64,000 nucleotides of DNA, taken from Epiperipatus broadwayi (Eukaryota > Onychophora > Udeonychophora > Euonychophora > Peripatidae). Made by a program: the position numbers and the translations under genes. The notes under the pieces are model-generated. The model was not told where the DNA came from. It did no database searches and saw nothing but the letters and a program-made list of their open reading frames with translations. The stretch is from assembly GCA_028023455.1 (NCBI GenBank), contig JAQFVV010006305.1:1725001-1789000 (forward strand), read 5' to 3'. This document shows positions 11,810-24,404 of the stretch, piece by piece. Position 1 is the stretch's first letter, and each line of letters starts with the position of its first letter.

Positions 11810-13440
11810 TTTGCAATCTTTTCTTTGTCACAAAATGTGATATTTGTATTTTACTGCATCACATAAATGTTTAAGAATTTGCAGATAAAATGCCTGTCTG
11901 TTATGAATTAAATCTGAGAGAAAAATGTCATTTGCATAAAAAAACAATGTCATTTTGACTTGGGGTTTCACTTGGGATGCTTTTTAGAGACATAGTGAAT
12001 TTAACATTTCAATTAAACTAATCATAAACTTGTGTTTTTATGAGATCAGCTTGCTTATAATCTATTTCAAGCATTACAACTATTTTCTTTGCTATTTTCT
12101 GTTAACAAAAACAAAATTTCATATTTGGAAACTATCCATACAGTAGTGCCACTAAATGTTATTAACAGCCTGTGTAAGTATATGGAATGGTGATCATGTG
12201 ATGTTTTGATGGTTTTATAGAATTTTACATTGTTTAAAATTTTCAGTCATTATAAAAATTGACAAATAAGTGAAATGCATCTTACAAAAAATATACTATG
12301 TGCACTATGATTTCTCATGGTGATGTCATTTGGCATATTGATGCAGAAAGGTTCTTGCTAGAAATGTGTAACAGTAGCAGCATATACTACAATAGGCACA
12401 CAAACCAGAGAATGATTCTGGTTATTTTTGGTTTTCCTTTTGTACTCACTCTGACATATATGCTCATTTCTTTGATAATTTTACTGTGTTGTTTTTATGT
12501 CACGATTCTTTGCAATATCTTTCAATATGCATTGATTAGACCACATTTGGTTCTGTGAAGATTTGTTTTATCTTTAGCAAAATCTATCACCCCTCTAGGA
12601 TTTTTAAAAATTTGAAACAGTAAAATAATTATCAGCTGATCAGATACTAAGAATATGATTTATTTTAAACAAAAGAGGTGCAACATTTTTTCAAAAATGT
12701 ATGAAATTGATGTTGAATCTAATATTAGATACTTTCTTAGCATTTTTAAGAGTTTTATTTGCAAGAGAAAAAAAGATATAATGGAATATTCTCCATTTCC
12801 ATGTCACATGGGATTTCAAAAACTTAGTGCAAATATGATTGGTGTGTCTTGTTAGCATGTCTAAATTTTGTACAAATGCATCTAAATAAACTAATGAGTT
12901 TTATTACTTTACAATATGTAGTTTTAATTATTTCAAATAATTAAATTTTTTGATATATATTTTAATAAGTACTAGTGTAAATAGATTAAAGATAGTGGTA
13001 ATATCTGTCAGCTATGTGAACATTTACTGCTTGTAATTTAGCACAGTAGCAGAGTCTGATTTCTGGATGGATTCTCAATTGAATAAAGTTAAAAAATATT
13101 TTGATTAATTGTTATGTCTAAGCTACTATTTAATGCTTGATGTCATAAGACTTTCTTAGCAATTAATCATGTGATTATTTATGTACTTTTATTATCAGTC
13201 ATATTGATGTTTGAATTATTTGATAAATCTATGGTAAAAGAATATACTTGAAATAATGGAACATGTTAATAGAATGAGAAAAAGTATTAGATTAATACCA
13301 ATGATAGTTGTTACTACATGATCATAAATATTCTATCCCTATATTTGTTATTCTGTTTAACTGAATAATGCAAAGGTTTTAAATAATTGCTTAATATTTT
13401 TAATTATATGTTTAAAAAAATTATAACTGAAGACTTTTTA
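11810..13440. other. AT-rich spacer, no gene seen
   Basis: Two open frames here (12298-12558 and 12655-12855, both +) have no domain, no supporting splice sites and hydrophobic composition typical of AT-rich non-coding DNA. I see no RNA gene or repeat family. Confidence 0.5.
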
Positions 13441-13589
13441 TTGTTAGAAAATAGTCAAAGATATTATTAGATTGTGTTATAGGAGTGAATTATCATTGGG
13501 AGTATTTATAAAGAAGGAAATACATTGTAATTTGTGTGATAGAGGTTGCTGCAAATATCTGTGTTAAATAAAAAAGAAAATCAGATAGA

Positions 13590-13845
13590 TAAGGAAGTAT
13601 TATGTTGTATAGTAATAAAGAAAGAGATTATAAAGATAATATATTAATAATATTGGGTAAAGCATACTGAATTGATGAAATATGTCTTCAAATGCAAGAA
13701 ACTATGGGGAAAAGATTTTGAAAGAATTAGCTGATGTTAATAATGTGATTTGTGATATAGGAGAATTGCCTGTAAATTGTTTTTCAGCAATTACATTACC
13801 ATTTGAGGCAAGGCTTAATGTAATAATTATAAGTATTCTGTAACT
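13590..13845 (+). pseudogene. LINE RT relic (N-terminal RT block), split by a hAT insertion
   Basis: The + frame at about 13690-13830 reads NYGEKILKELADVNN, then VICDIGELPVNCFSA. This resembles the LINE block L-G-E-x-x-x-x-L-x-x-L-x-N-x-I-Y-x-x-G-x-W-P-x-D just before RT motif 1. The sequence is interrupted at 13846 by the hAT element and probably resumes at 14252, but no motif is readable beyond. Old, non-functional. Confidence 0.55.
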
Positions 13846-14243
13846 CAGGGGTCCCCAACCTTATGCCTGCAGGCACCATGGTTTCTGCAGACCATTTTAC
13901 GTGTGCCCGCTGCTATCCGAACATACTAAAAAATTATTTATCTGATACAAATAAATTTAATTTTTACATTTTTTTATAAATTATTGTACTATATTGTAAT
14001 CAAATTGTAGGGCATACTATACTTTTACAGCGTAAAAATATAAATGTTAATTATATGTTAAAATTTTATTTTTGAAATAAATATTTTTTTGTGCATTATG
14101 CATATTATTAACAATATCCAACTATAAATTTACATTGAAAAAATAAATGGTGCCCGCCACCTGGCTGAAAAAATAAATGGTGCCCACCACCTGGCCGGTA
14201 TTATAGAATGTGCTCTTAAGTGCAAAAAGGTTGGGGACCCCTG
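13846..14243. mobile_element. non-autonomous hAT transposon (MITE) with perfect 8-bp target-site duplication
   Basis: The element begins CAGGGGTCCCCAACCT and ends in the inverted form AGGTTGGGGACCCCTG, a 16-bp perfect terminal inverted repeat of the hAT (Charlie-like) type. It is flanked by CTGTAACT at 13838-13845 and again at 14244-14251, the 8-bp target duplication expected of hAT. The 398-bp interior has no transposase coding and must be mobilised in trans. It contains a 30-bp tandem duplication (14137-14166 and 14167-14196). GC-rich ends contrast with the AT-rich surroundings. Confidence 0.95.
14137..14196. repeat. 30-bp tandem duplication inside the hAT MITE
   Basis: Two adjacent units starting GAAAAAATAAATGGTGCCC, differing at two positions (G/A and T/C). 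In related elements such subterminal repeats are often transposase binding sites; that role is inferred. Confidence 0.9.
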
Positions 14244-14251
14244 CTGTAACT

Positions 14252-16680
14252 TTATTAGTTTTATCTTGGGTGTTATTAACATGTGAGAATTTTAAATAAG
14301 TATATTTTTAATTTAGATATATTTTTATTTGAAGTCCAGAGGATTAAATGAGACAGATGAAATAATGAAGATGTTATTGTAAGATATGTGGCAGAGTTAA
14401 AGGTCATTAAGTATCCATAGCAACATGATACTTTTTTAATCATTTTTTTCTAGCTTATGTATGTTTAATGAGAAGATTAAATAAATGCAAGCTAGTTTTA
14501 ATATTATATATCTATATTGTTTGAGGGTTTCCCTCTTTTTTATGTAATAACTTACCAAACTATATTTTTATAATTTTCTTCAATGTGATTTCTGATTCAC
14601 TATTTTTATAATTTTTGATCATAAATCTTTTGTATCAGTACAATTCTCAATAAGTTTTTGCTGTATATTCAAGATTTTTTTTTCCTCATCAATTTTTTAC
14701 TTTTTTATCCTTTTTGCTGGTGAAGCAGCTATATTGAATATTTAAAAAATTATGTTAGGCCACAAATTTTATTATAACTTAAGTTTGTATTATTCAAAAA
14801 TGACATAATATATATTGTTTGAAACATAACACACCAAACAATGTAATTAAGCTGAAAAAATATAGTCACTGATATTCAAAGTAATAAAGAAAAAGAATAA
14901 AAGTTAATATTTATAATAATTATTTTTATATTATTTCATAAATTGAAAATTATCTTGCATATATGTTAAAAGTATAATTTTGTTAGTAGGTTAGTTGGAT
15001 TCTCATAAAATTTCTAAAAAATTGGTATATAATAACACTTACCTAATGTAATCCATCACTTGCACACTTTGTAGAATAAAGACATTAGTACCTTTCATTT
15101 TTCCTAGTAGCCATTCAAAATGTATACAGGGGTTTGCAATAAATATGTCATCCCTAATAACATCTCTTATAACAAGTAGTTAATATTGATCAATAATTAG
15201 TATAATTTGAATATTATAATAAAGAACTTCAATAATGTTTGTAATTTATTAAAAAATACTACTAAAATAGTCACTATACACAAAATAAAATAATAAAATA
15301 AAATAAAAAGTGAATGAAATATTAAATTCATTATAGAGTTAATCATGAGGTACATAAGTTAGTAGTTTAGAGTCAGTACAATGTATTATTATTTATCCTC
15401 TCTTTATAGGTTTTGAGGGCTCATATTGCTTCATGCTACTGTGACAATAAATTTAGTAATAGCTTCATCAACTGCCACCTCTCTTTGCATTTGATATGCA
15501 GTTTTGAAGTTTACATTGCAGTAGTATATAATCAGTCAAAGTTTATACTACTGACAAAATCTTTACTTTTAGTATTTACATATTTTATTATTATTATTAA
15601 AATGCAGACAAGGCGTTATAGAAAAATATAAATCAGGTCATAATATTTGCAAAATATGTTTTTCTTTGTCTTAACCATCTAATTCATATACTGGACCCAA
15701 GACCACATCATACCAAAAAATGCAGATAATTCACGATATAAATTTACACAATCATGAGCTACTTTTTTGATGAGCATCTATGTTAGTTTCAATAATTTTT
15801 TTGTCAATATTGTAGTATCAAATATAAATCCAAATAATAATTAAAAAATATATTCAAATAATAATTTAAAAAAATATACTAATAAATACTCACCATCTGC
15901 TCCCAATAACATTCATTCTTCAAAATACATTGGTAATAGTTTGTATCTTTTTTGTTTCATTAACTACAAAAAACTGAGAGAAAGACAAAAAAATTCAATT
16001 TACTTGATCACAAAGATTATCATAACATTTTTAATTTTTGTCATAGAAAAATAAACTTACTTTTTCTGAAACTAGAAAAAAAAGCATGCATAGACTGCAT
16101 AGATTTCTGTTAATATTAAGATGAAACCAGATGTTTATAATTTGAAAATTCATGCCTGCATTATGTAGGTATAAAAACAAAGAAAATGTATAGTACACTA
16201 ATAAGTATGTGAAATATGTAGTACATGTAATTGGAATTATTACTTGTTTTGTTTTATATATTTTTAATTTAAATTTTTTTAGAAGTCTACTTAATTAATA
16301 ATTTTATTTTCAACATATACAAAACATGTGATAATCATTTATTTATCAAATTTGACCAAACTGAGATTTATATTAGTTGCATCTGTTTTGATTTTTATCT
16401 TCATACTTAATGTATTGTTGATGTTTATGTATAATTCTTATTTTTGTTTTCTTATTTAGAACCTCCAAAGTTGACTTTAATACTTCATTGATTATTATGT
16501 TAATTTCATATCCTAGTTTAATATTCTATATTCTGATGTTTCTTTAATTTTTTTTTTTTTTTGATTTATTAATTGATTTTTAGAGATGTGTAATGGATGT
16601 GCTTCTTTCAGTTTTATTTCGTTTATTTTCATGGCAGATTTTGAAGTATTATAGATATTCTATAGAAGATTATTTAGTGT
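14252..16680. other. AT-rich spacer, no gene seen
   Basis: After the hAT element there is probably more of the interrupted LINE (to about 14400), but I can read no motif. The 72-residue open frame at 15413-15631 has no domain. Short poly-T and poly-A runs occur throughout. No RNA gene or exon recognised. Confidence 0.5.
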
Positions 16681-16689
16681 ATTATTTAT

Positions 16690-16945
16690 TATATGCAGTG
16701 ATATTGCAGAAAAATCTAAAAGAAAAGTAAATAATTAATATTTCTGCTTTGTTGATTTTGAGAAACTTTTTGAGAGGATTCACAAAAGATAATTTGGATA
16801 ATACTTGATTCATATTTATACACATGAATCAATTATTGTCCAAGTTATTTCTTAATCATTGCTGTCAAAAACTTTTTGAAAATCAACAGAGCATTGATAC
16901 AGATTTTTTTCTCTTCTTTTAGATTTTTTTTTTTGCATGAAACAG
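16690..16945. repeat. imperfect inverted repeat of LINE RT sequence, tail to tail
   Basis: The left arm (about 16690-16815, +) reads FCFVDFEKLFERIHKR at 16742-16789. The right arm (about 16945-16820, -) reads CSVDFQKVFDSND. Both match the LINE RT block containing the first catalytic Asp (C-F-V-D-F-x-K-A-F-D). DNA of the two arms aligns well around TGTTGATTTT, CTTTTTGA, TTGGA-AATA and TTGATTCAT, and the arms meet near 16818 with almost no spacer. The two copies point toward each other. Confidence 0.65.
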
Positions 16946-18380
16946 ATTGACATTGCCTGTTATACGTTTTTAAATGTAATAGAGTTTTTTTTATTAATAC
17001 ATTTAACTCATTCACATGCTAAGTATTCTTCAGTTCAAATCTTTAATTTTTAATTAGTTTTCTAAAATGCTTAATAGTGTGATGGTACTACAATTGCCAT
17101 ATTTTATTTATTTATTTATTTTTTGCTATTTATACATTTCTTGGAGTAAACTATCTGATCATATTATCAGCTAACTATTTTTTCTCCAGATATTCTCATA
17201 TTCATCAATTTTCTCACTGTTTTTCATTTTCCCATTAAATTATATGGTATTATAAGGCAGGAGTTCACTTTCTAAAGGTTACCTTTTTTTTCAGTGTTTT
17301 TTTTTTTTTTAATTGAAGTTTTTTTTATGTAATTCCAACAATATTTTAAAATTTCATTCTAATGAGCATTTTTTATGTTTTATTATATTCTTTATGGGGC
17401 ATATTTTTTTTAAGATTTCTTATTGGTTTGTATAGTTTTTTTGGACTTAAGCATTTACATCAAATTACTAACTATTTATGCCTATTATGTCTTTCTATTT
17501 TTTTTACTTAAGTATACTTAATCTTATACTGCTATTCTGCAGTTTTTGAATTGTTCTTTATGGTATTCAGTATTCATTTTTTGGGTGTATTATTTTTAGT
17601 ATTTGTTGTGTGAGCCAGTCTTTTAATCTGTTCTTCTTTTAAAGCCTTATTGAGGTATTTGACTCTTGAAGCCAATTCTCTTTCTTTATTAATGTGTTTG
17701 ACCATTGTTTTTACAGAATCGATTGATATTTTTTATTATTTCTATGTAGTTCTTTTTTTTTAGTCAGATCTTTTTGAAAATAAGTTTTATTTAATTTCTT
17801 AAACTTTAGATTGACATTAACAATTATTTAACTATTGCCTCCTGTACTGCTAGTAAGTATCTTCTACTATTAGTATCATGTCAGTCATGATTTTTGACTT
17901 TCTACCATTGATCTCTACATCCATCTTTTATAATTCTTTTTTGAAAATTTGTTACCAATCATACCATATTCTAAAGGAAATTCTAAAAATTTTGCATCAT
18001 ATTTTTTTTTACCCAAAGATATATTTGCCATAATTTGCTCAAAAATTTTATTATTACAATATTCCAATCTTTTTTAGTGATAACAATGTCTTTAAGTGAC
18101 AACATTATCAATTAAAAACTAGTTTGAAGTCTCTTCATTTATACTATTTAATTTAGGACCATATAGATAGAATTTCTACAATATTCAAAACTTTTTACTT
18201 TGATTATAGTTGCCTTTATTCATGTATTACTCTGCTCCTAGACAAGTTGGCAGTTTTATGCTTTGAATTATTTACAGATTCTCTGATCTGTAATCATTTA
18301 ACTCTTCTAGGTCATACAACGTACTAGACCAATTCGAGAATGCTTCTTTTGCATTTTTTAATTTTCAAAATACATATGCC
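16820..18380 (-). pseudogene. LINE relic, endonuclease-RT linker and RT blocks (minus strand)
   Basis: On the minus strand, around 17725-17610, a well-kept frame reads SVKTMVKHINKEREFASRVKYL-type sequence followed by NKALKEEQIKRLAH, typical of the charged helical linker between LINE endonuclease and RT. Around 17105-17060, GNCSTITLLSILEN matches the N-Y-R-x-I-(S/T)-L-L-S block. CSVDFQKVFDSND near 16895-16857 is the catalytic block. Order and spacing fit one minus-strand LINE truncated near 16820. Many stops and frame changes. An endonuclease upstream of 17.8 kb is likely but I could not read it with confidence. Confidence 0.55.
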
Positions 18381-18382
18381 CA

Positions 18383-18515
18383 TTAAGTCCTTAGTCAGAA
18401 AGGAAATAAGTAACTAGACAATGAAATATTACAATCAAATGTAACATTTGTTCATCAAGAATGATAATTTATTATTGCCTGCCATTTTCTTATTCTAGCA
18501 CCTCAGTTTTAGATC
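18383..18515 (+). repeat. dispersed repeat family B, copy 1
   Basis: Shares with 25805-25950 and 31936-32075 the sequence AACTAGACAAT(G/A)(A/G)AATATTA-AATCAA, a TTGCCT/TTGCTTACCATCT-like block, and a CA(C/T)(C/T)TCA-TTTTAGA block. This is the most diverged of the three copies. Nature unknown; no coding. Confidence 0.5.
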
Positions 18516-18519
18516 TATA

Positions 18520-21336
18520 CCATAGTAAGTTTTTTTTTTTAAATGTTAGGATATGATTACATAATTGTAATTTTTTTCCTTTCTGTAATTAATTTATTAA
18601 CATTCTACTAAACTGCTCAATGGTTTTCCCTAATCTTATTTTATAAGGCAATGTCAGGAGCTAGTATTAGATTCATGGTAAAAACAGCAAATTTTATTTG
18701 TGTTTTATTTTTTAGGATTATATTTATTTATTACAATCTGAAAATGGCTATTTTAAAACTACGCTGTACATTGAATATTTTAAATATGTTTGAAGTTTTG
18801 TCAAAAGTATGCTATTACTCAATTACAGTTATCAACTATTGGATCTGCAAAGATTTACTTTTCCGACATAATCAGACTTCTGATAAATTAATTAAAGACA
18901 TTTTTTTTTTTTAAAAAAAGTTACTTTGTATATTTTTAAATTAAAAAACAAAAACATTAAATATAATAATTTTGGCAGTTCATATTTGGATGATAATTTC
19001 TTCTATTTGATCAATTATATAATTTGTATAACTAGTCAAAGATTAATAATAAAACTAATAGGTTTTTTTTATGCAATTAATGAGAATAATAAAAGTCAAT
19101 TATTTTAGATTAAATGTTAGGTTCAAAATGCTGAATAATATACAATTAAATTGCTACTAATTATTTTATTCTTTAATAAAGCATATAGATATATTTAGTA
19201 TGGTAAATTAGATTATTGATTTTTATTTATACGAGAGTTTAAATAGTATTTAATTATTTCATTAACTGTTTGTTTGAATAGAAGCAGAAGGGAAATATTG
19301 AAAAAAAAATTTCATTTGGGAATTAATTAGAAGGAGAAATTGTATTATATTATATTTAAAATTCAGATCAAATAAATAAAAGTAATAATACGTAAATGGT
19401 AAATGCTATTAATCAAATCAGTATTTAAATTTAATTTCATTTTGTTAACTTGGGAAAATGGTTAAAAGTGTTATTAAAATTTTCACTATTGTAAAATGAA
19501 TATGTAAATTTAATTATGTATATATTTCTTTCCACAGAATTTGTGTACAAGTTCATTCTGTAACAGTTAAAGACACAATTATCAAACGGTGAACTTGTGC
19601 TAGCCTCTTAATCTTGCATTTAGCGTCTCTGCATTAACAACTAATCGGCTGTTTCTCTTTGCTCCAGAGGATATTTGAAATTTTAAATCATTAATTTGAT
19701 TAGTATTATAAAGGTAAAATTATATATCAGATTGATATGTCCAAATCATGGCGCTCAATGATAAAGATCAATAGCTAGAAATTAGACTGGAGATGTGAAA
19801 GGCATTATAGGCTAAGGATGTAAAGTGCTTATTGAATGTAGCTATTAAATATAAGATAGGGAAATCGTGTGATATTCCCTTTGTGTATACATCTTTTTTC
19901 CAAATAGTTAAAAACGGCTATAGTATTGAAGTTGCTAAAATACATATTTGTTAATCTGCAATTTCATCTATATAATTAGGCAAGAAAATGCCATTAGCTT
20001 GAATTGCATTAAAAAAATAAAGAAATCTATTACATTAATAACTGTATTCCTGTTATTCTCACTAATGAAAATCAACAGCTAGAAATAGCCTGGATATCTG
20101 ATTGGCATTATCATCTCTATTATTCTAAAGTAAGCACATTACTGTTGTTAATGCGGATGGCATATTTTAACTTCATCTGTTTAGTTTAATATTGACTCTA
20201 TTATACAATCAACAACAATTCTCTCCCACTTCTTATTAAAAGATGAAAGAATGTGTGATTCTTTTAAGTTGTTCCAATAATTTTTTATCTGACTATATAA
20301 GTTATCATCGCATCTGCTAACTGATAAAAAAAAACAAAAACAGTGTAAAATAAAAAATATTTTTTGTTCGTTTCTGTCAAATAACAAAAATACTAAGTTT
20401 TTTAATCCTATTCTAAAAACATTATTAGTTTTTTTTTTTTATGATCATTTAGATGCAGTTTCTAAATATGAAAGTTCTTTACAGCTTCTCTTGTTTTACA
20501 TATTGAGGATTAAACTTAATTTTTTCAAATATTTTGCCATTTATTTCATGATGATTTTCAATAATTATTATATCAAGTGATTGCCACTCCCTGTTAATCT
20601 ACTATGCAATTTTTTTGGTCACTTTTGTATTAATGATTTTAATATAAAATTATCTGACGAATGATTTAAACCTGGACTTTTTAATTAATATATTCCTTCA
20701 GCACCTTAAGGAAAAGAACTGTAGTAGATATATGTTGTGCACTGAATAATTAGGAGCTATAATTAACTATTTATTTAATTCTAGAACATCTATAGTAGGT
20801 ATAAATAATCATTGCATGCTAGATAGTAAGTGACACATCAACTTACCAAACTAGTGACTGGTTATTGACCTTCACAAATAAGCAACACTGGATTTGCATC
20901 TATACACTCAGCAGTCTTCCTTTACTTCTTTTATTCTATTGAGGTTGATGCCTTGAGATTTAAATGCCCCAGAGTTTCAAACTCAAGTTAACCTGGATAT
21001 CTAACTTATGAAAGTCTGATACTATTCATAATGTAGATGATTTTGGAGTAGAATAAATAATGTGAATTACTCTTCTTCTGTACACATTGAATTATTACTT
21101 TTTATGTACATGTTGAAAATATACTGAGAAAATTATGTGTTACTTTGTTTAATCTGATCTTGCTGTTACAAAATTCTTAAAATATTTAAGATGGTTTTTT
21201 TTCTTGTAATTAAGTTAAACAAATTTATTATTATGATCTTTGAAAAAACTATCTAAAATGTTTAATCATAAAATTATGAAAGATTTGAATTGTGATTATG
21301 AAATACTTTGACTCCTTATAATATCAAATTTGTGAT

Positions 21337-21373
<37 letters not shown>

Positions 21374-21383
21374 CATTTATATA

Positions 21384-21431
<48 letters not shown>

Positions 21432-22955
21432 TAACATGATTCACAAGTTATACATTTCTGACTGATAGTGCAAAGTGTAATAAACAGAAATGAATTACAA
21501 AACATTATATAAATTATACTTAATTGCAAATCCAATATCTAACACAATTTCTTTTTATCTCCTTGTATTGACAATCAATATCTTTACACAAAGGTTTGTA
21601 TAACTATTTTGCAATAAAATTGCAAATAACAATTTATATCTTGATAAATAAGAAGATCCTACTCTTTCATTATGATGCATTTATGCTTAAATGTTATGGA
21701 TTGACATTATAAAATATTATTTCTTATTTAATTCTATGGAGTGGCTTATTTTAAGAGTTCTTTGATTTAATATTGGTAGTTTTATTTTTAAGTTTATATA
21801 GATTGTATAAAAACCATTCATTCGATCATTGGTATAGAGTTTTGATATTTTATTTTTATCAATTGTGCATTGTTTACAATTTCTCATGGATGTTATGTAT
21901 ACAATCTATGTTAATATATATGTAGGCTGCCTATAAAAATATATGATATTAAATTTTCTAATTTTACACCAGAATTTGACATAATTATTCTTAGATATTA
22001 TTTTATTACCTTGAATTGAAATGTGAACTCTCCAGTATTGTTGTATTTTAAAAATCCCTAAGTATAAACGTAATGCATGACTCTTTTGTCACAGGGTGTT
22101 ATAAAATTGCTTTGTATTAATATTTGAATTTAGTTATTTTTAAAGCCTAAGTGCATCATAATTTTATTTATTTATAAGTATGCAGATTAAAATACCCAAA
22201 TATTTATTAAATAATATCAAAACATATGAGAGTAATAAAAGTATTAATAATTATTGATATTTTTATAAGAGGATCTTTTTTTATAAATATTTGGAATTTC
22301 TGACATCATTTTTTTTTATCTCTGCTTTCCTTTCTTTACCATCCTTGATCCAATGATCATTATTATAGCTTATTTTATTGAACCAAATTTTCAATAAGTA
22401 TATACTATGGATATTGCATTCAAATAAAATAATAATTATTATAACAAAAAAAAATGGCAATAAAAACTGAATTAATAGCAATAAATTTTTTCAACAACAA
22501 TTAAATTTATACCACATTTAGAACATTAAAAATTATCTTTACAAATTATACCAGTAAATGATATTTTGATGTAAATCACAGTTTGTTTAATTATATTATG
22601 ACTTCAATCATTTAACTCAATTTCATGTAGAAACTATTTTTTGACAAGTAATCATATGTTGGACTATTTCCAACATTTAATATTAATTGTTAAATGTCTT
22701 CAGAAAAATTAAAACTTTAATAAAATTTTTAAAATACATTGAATTGTTAATAATAGTGCACAAGTTATTATTAAATACAATAATTTGAGTGATATTTTCC
22801 TTTCTTCTTCAGATGTTGCTGGTTTGATTAGTGACAGTAATAGCATGGGGAATTGAATCCGATAACAATTTATTTGTGAATATTGGCTTTAAGATGGTTA
22901 TCATTTCCAAAGATTACAAATTATAATATTAAATTGATTATGGGATTATTTGTCA
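18520..22955. other. AT-rich spacer, no gene seen
   Basis: Open frames at 18651-18914, 18926-19108, 20181-20387 and 22281-22481 are low-complexity and lack any domain. A diverged pair around 19735-19800 and 20055-20115 shares AT(C)AA(T/C)AGCTAGAAAT, GGCATTAT, suggesting an old duplication. A (TA)n microsatellite lies at 21340-21427. A locally less AT-rich patch at 19555-19670 does not translate to anything I recognise. Confidence 0.5.
21340..21427. repeat. (TA)n microsatellite, interrupted
   Basis: About 88 bases of TA repeats with a short interruption near 21369-21387. Confidence 0.95.
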
Positions 22956-22959
22956 TAAT

Positions 22960-24400
22960 GTGAACAGCTTTAAAATTTTTTTTTTCTTTTTTCTCTTTGA
23001 CCAATATTATTATCTTTTCCTGATTTTAAATATGTTCAATGGTATATGCATTGCTTATTTTAGATACATCTGCTTTCCCCCCTTTAATCACTACTTTGTG
23101 TTATGTTAATAATTGTTTAATGAGTTGGCTGTTTTCTCTTCTATATTATATTCTTTAATGTCACATGATATTTTGTAGATGCAGTTATTATTTTTAAGCA
23201 TTTTCAGTTTGGGTTTTGTAGAAGTTAGGATTCTTCATAATATACTGTGTCTTTGGTGAGATGTTTTAATATTATATTAATTTATGATTTTTTAAATTTG
23301 TCTGTTATTCCTGGTATGTATGATAGTACTATAGTGTATAATTATTTTTTTAGTTGATGTTTCTTTTTGTTGTATATTTAAGGTTTTCTTATTGATGGCT
23401 AATGTATAATCATTTTTTTAAAGTTTTTTTTTTATGTAAGATTGTTCTTTTGTTAAGTCATTGATTTCTGATTAAATTTATTTTGCTCTACCCTATAGTG
23501 ATAGTATAACTTTTAATTTTTGTGTTTCTATCATGATTGAATGTTTCTGTTTTTTTTTCCTGTGTGTGTGTGTGGGTTTTCTATAAACTATACAATAGAT
23601 TTTATCATGAGATAATTTTATTACAAGAATGTTTAAAGATGCCACTTTTTCTTTTTGTTCTAATTCTCTTGTGAATTTAGTTGAAAGGACTATGATACTG
23701 ATATGTGTTCAGAATTTTTGTTATTGTGCTTCACTAAGTAGCCATACAAGCAATGTATCTTTGATGTAGCAAAGTCAGACTTTATAAAGAGATGGAATAG
23801 TGGATTTAAGTTATTCTCTAAAGGTTGTTAATAAGGAGTGACAGTAGTGAACCCATAGTTATCCCTTGATTTTGATGGAAGAATTATGTGTTGTAGTAAA
23901 ATTATATTGATGTTATGCAGAATGTTAAGATTTGCATTGTTATTTCTATGAAGAATTGTTCTGGTTTGTAAACTATTACCCTTATTTAATTTTTTTTTGC
24001 AATAGGTAATAATTCATCACAGGATACATTTGTGAATAAATCTTCTACATCAAGTCTTATCAATATGTCAGTTTTTTTTCAATTTTCATGTTTTTTTATT
24101 AATTTCAAAAAGACTGTATCTTGTATGCCAATGGAATAAATATCTTAAGAAAAAGTTTTGACATAGTGAATTTTTAGAATGACCAGCTGGTTTAATGAAA
24201 CTTGGTTCTTATGGATGTGGACTTTTGCTGAATGATATTAATGAGCTTTTTTCTGATTAAGTAAAGTACTTATGATGCTTGTAGCTTTGTTTCTGTAGCT
24301 GATATGAGATTTTCCGACACCTATATGTATTGATTTATTTATAAGGAGTGTTCTTATTTTGTTATCATAATCAGTCCTAGAGATTTCCATAGTATGTCAT
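22960..24400 (-). pseudogene. Penelope-like element relic, minus-strand copy
   Basis: Penelope-like elements encode an RT and a GIY-YIG endonuclease. Reading leftward: KVHIHKNQVSL (about 24215) fits the L-P-K-x-H-K block; LIRLDVEDLFTNVSCDELL (24062-24006) fits the RT S-L-D-V-x-S-L-F-T-N block with a catalytic Asp; ITMGSLLSLLINN (about 23868-23830) fits G-x-x-M-G-S-P-L-S-P; LEQKEKVASLNILVIKL and then IVYRKPTHT (about 23590-23565) fit the highly conserved Y-R-K-P-T-H-T; MLKNNNCIYKISCD (about 23205-23160) is the start of the GIY-YIG domain. The block order is right but frames shift and stops occur. The copy is 5' truncated near 24400, where a + strand copy of the same family begins. Confidence 0.75.
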
Positions 24401-24404
24401 TACC

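Noticed and set aside
12298-12558. 86-residue + frame with hydrophobic segments, possible small membrane protein
   Set aside because: No homology recognised, no splice or promoter support, composition of AT-rich noise.
19530-19680. Possible exon after TTTCTTTCCACAG with less AT-rich sequence
   Set aside because: The frames after the AG hit stops quickly and no product is recognised.
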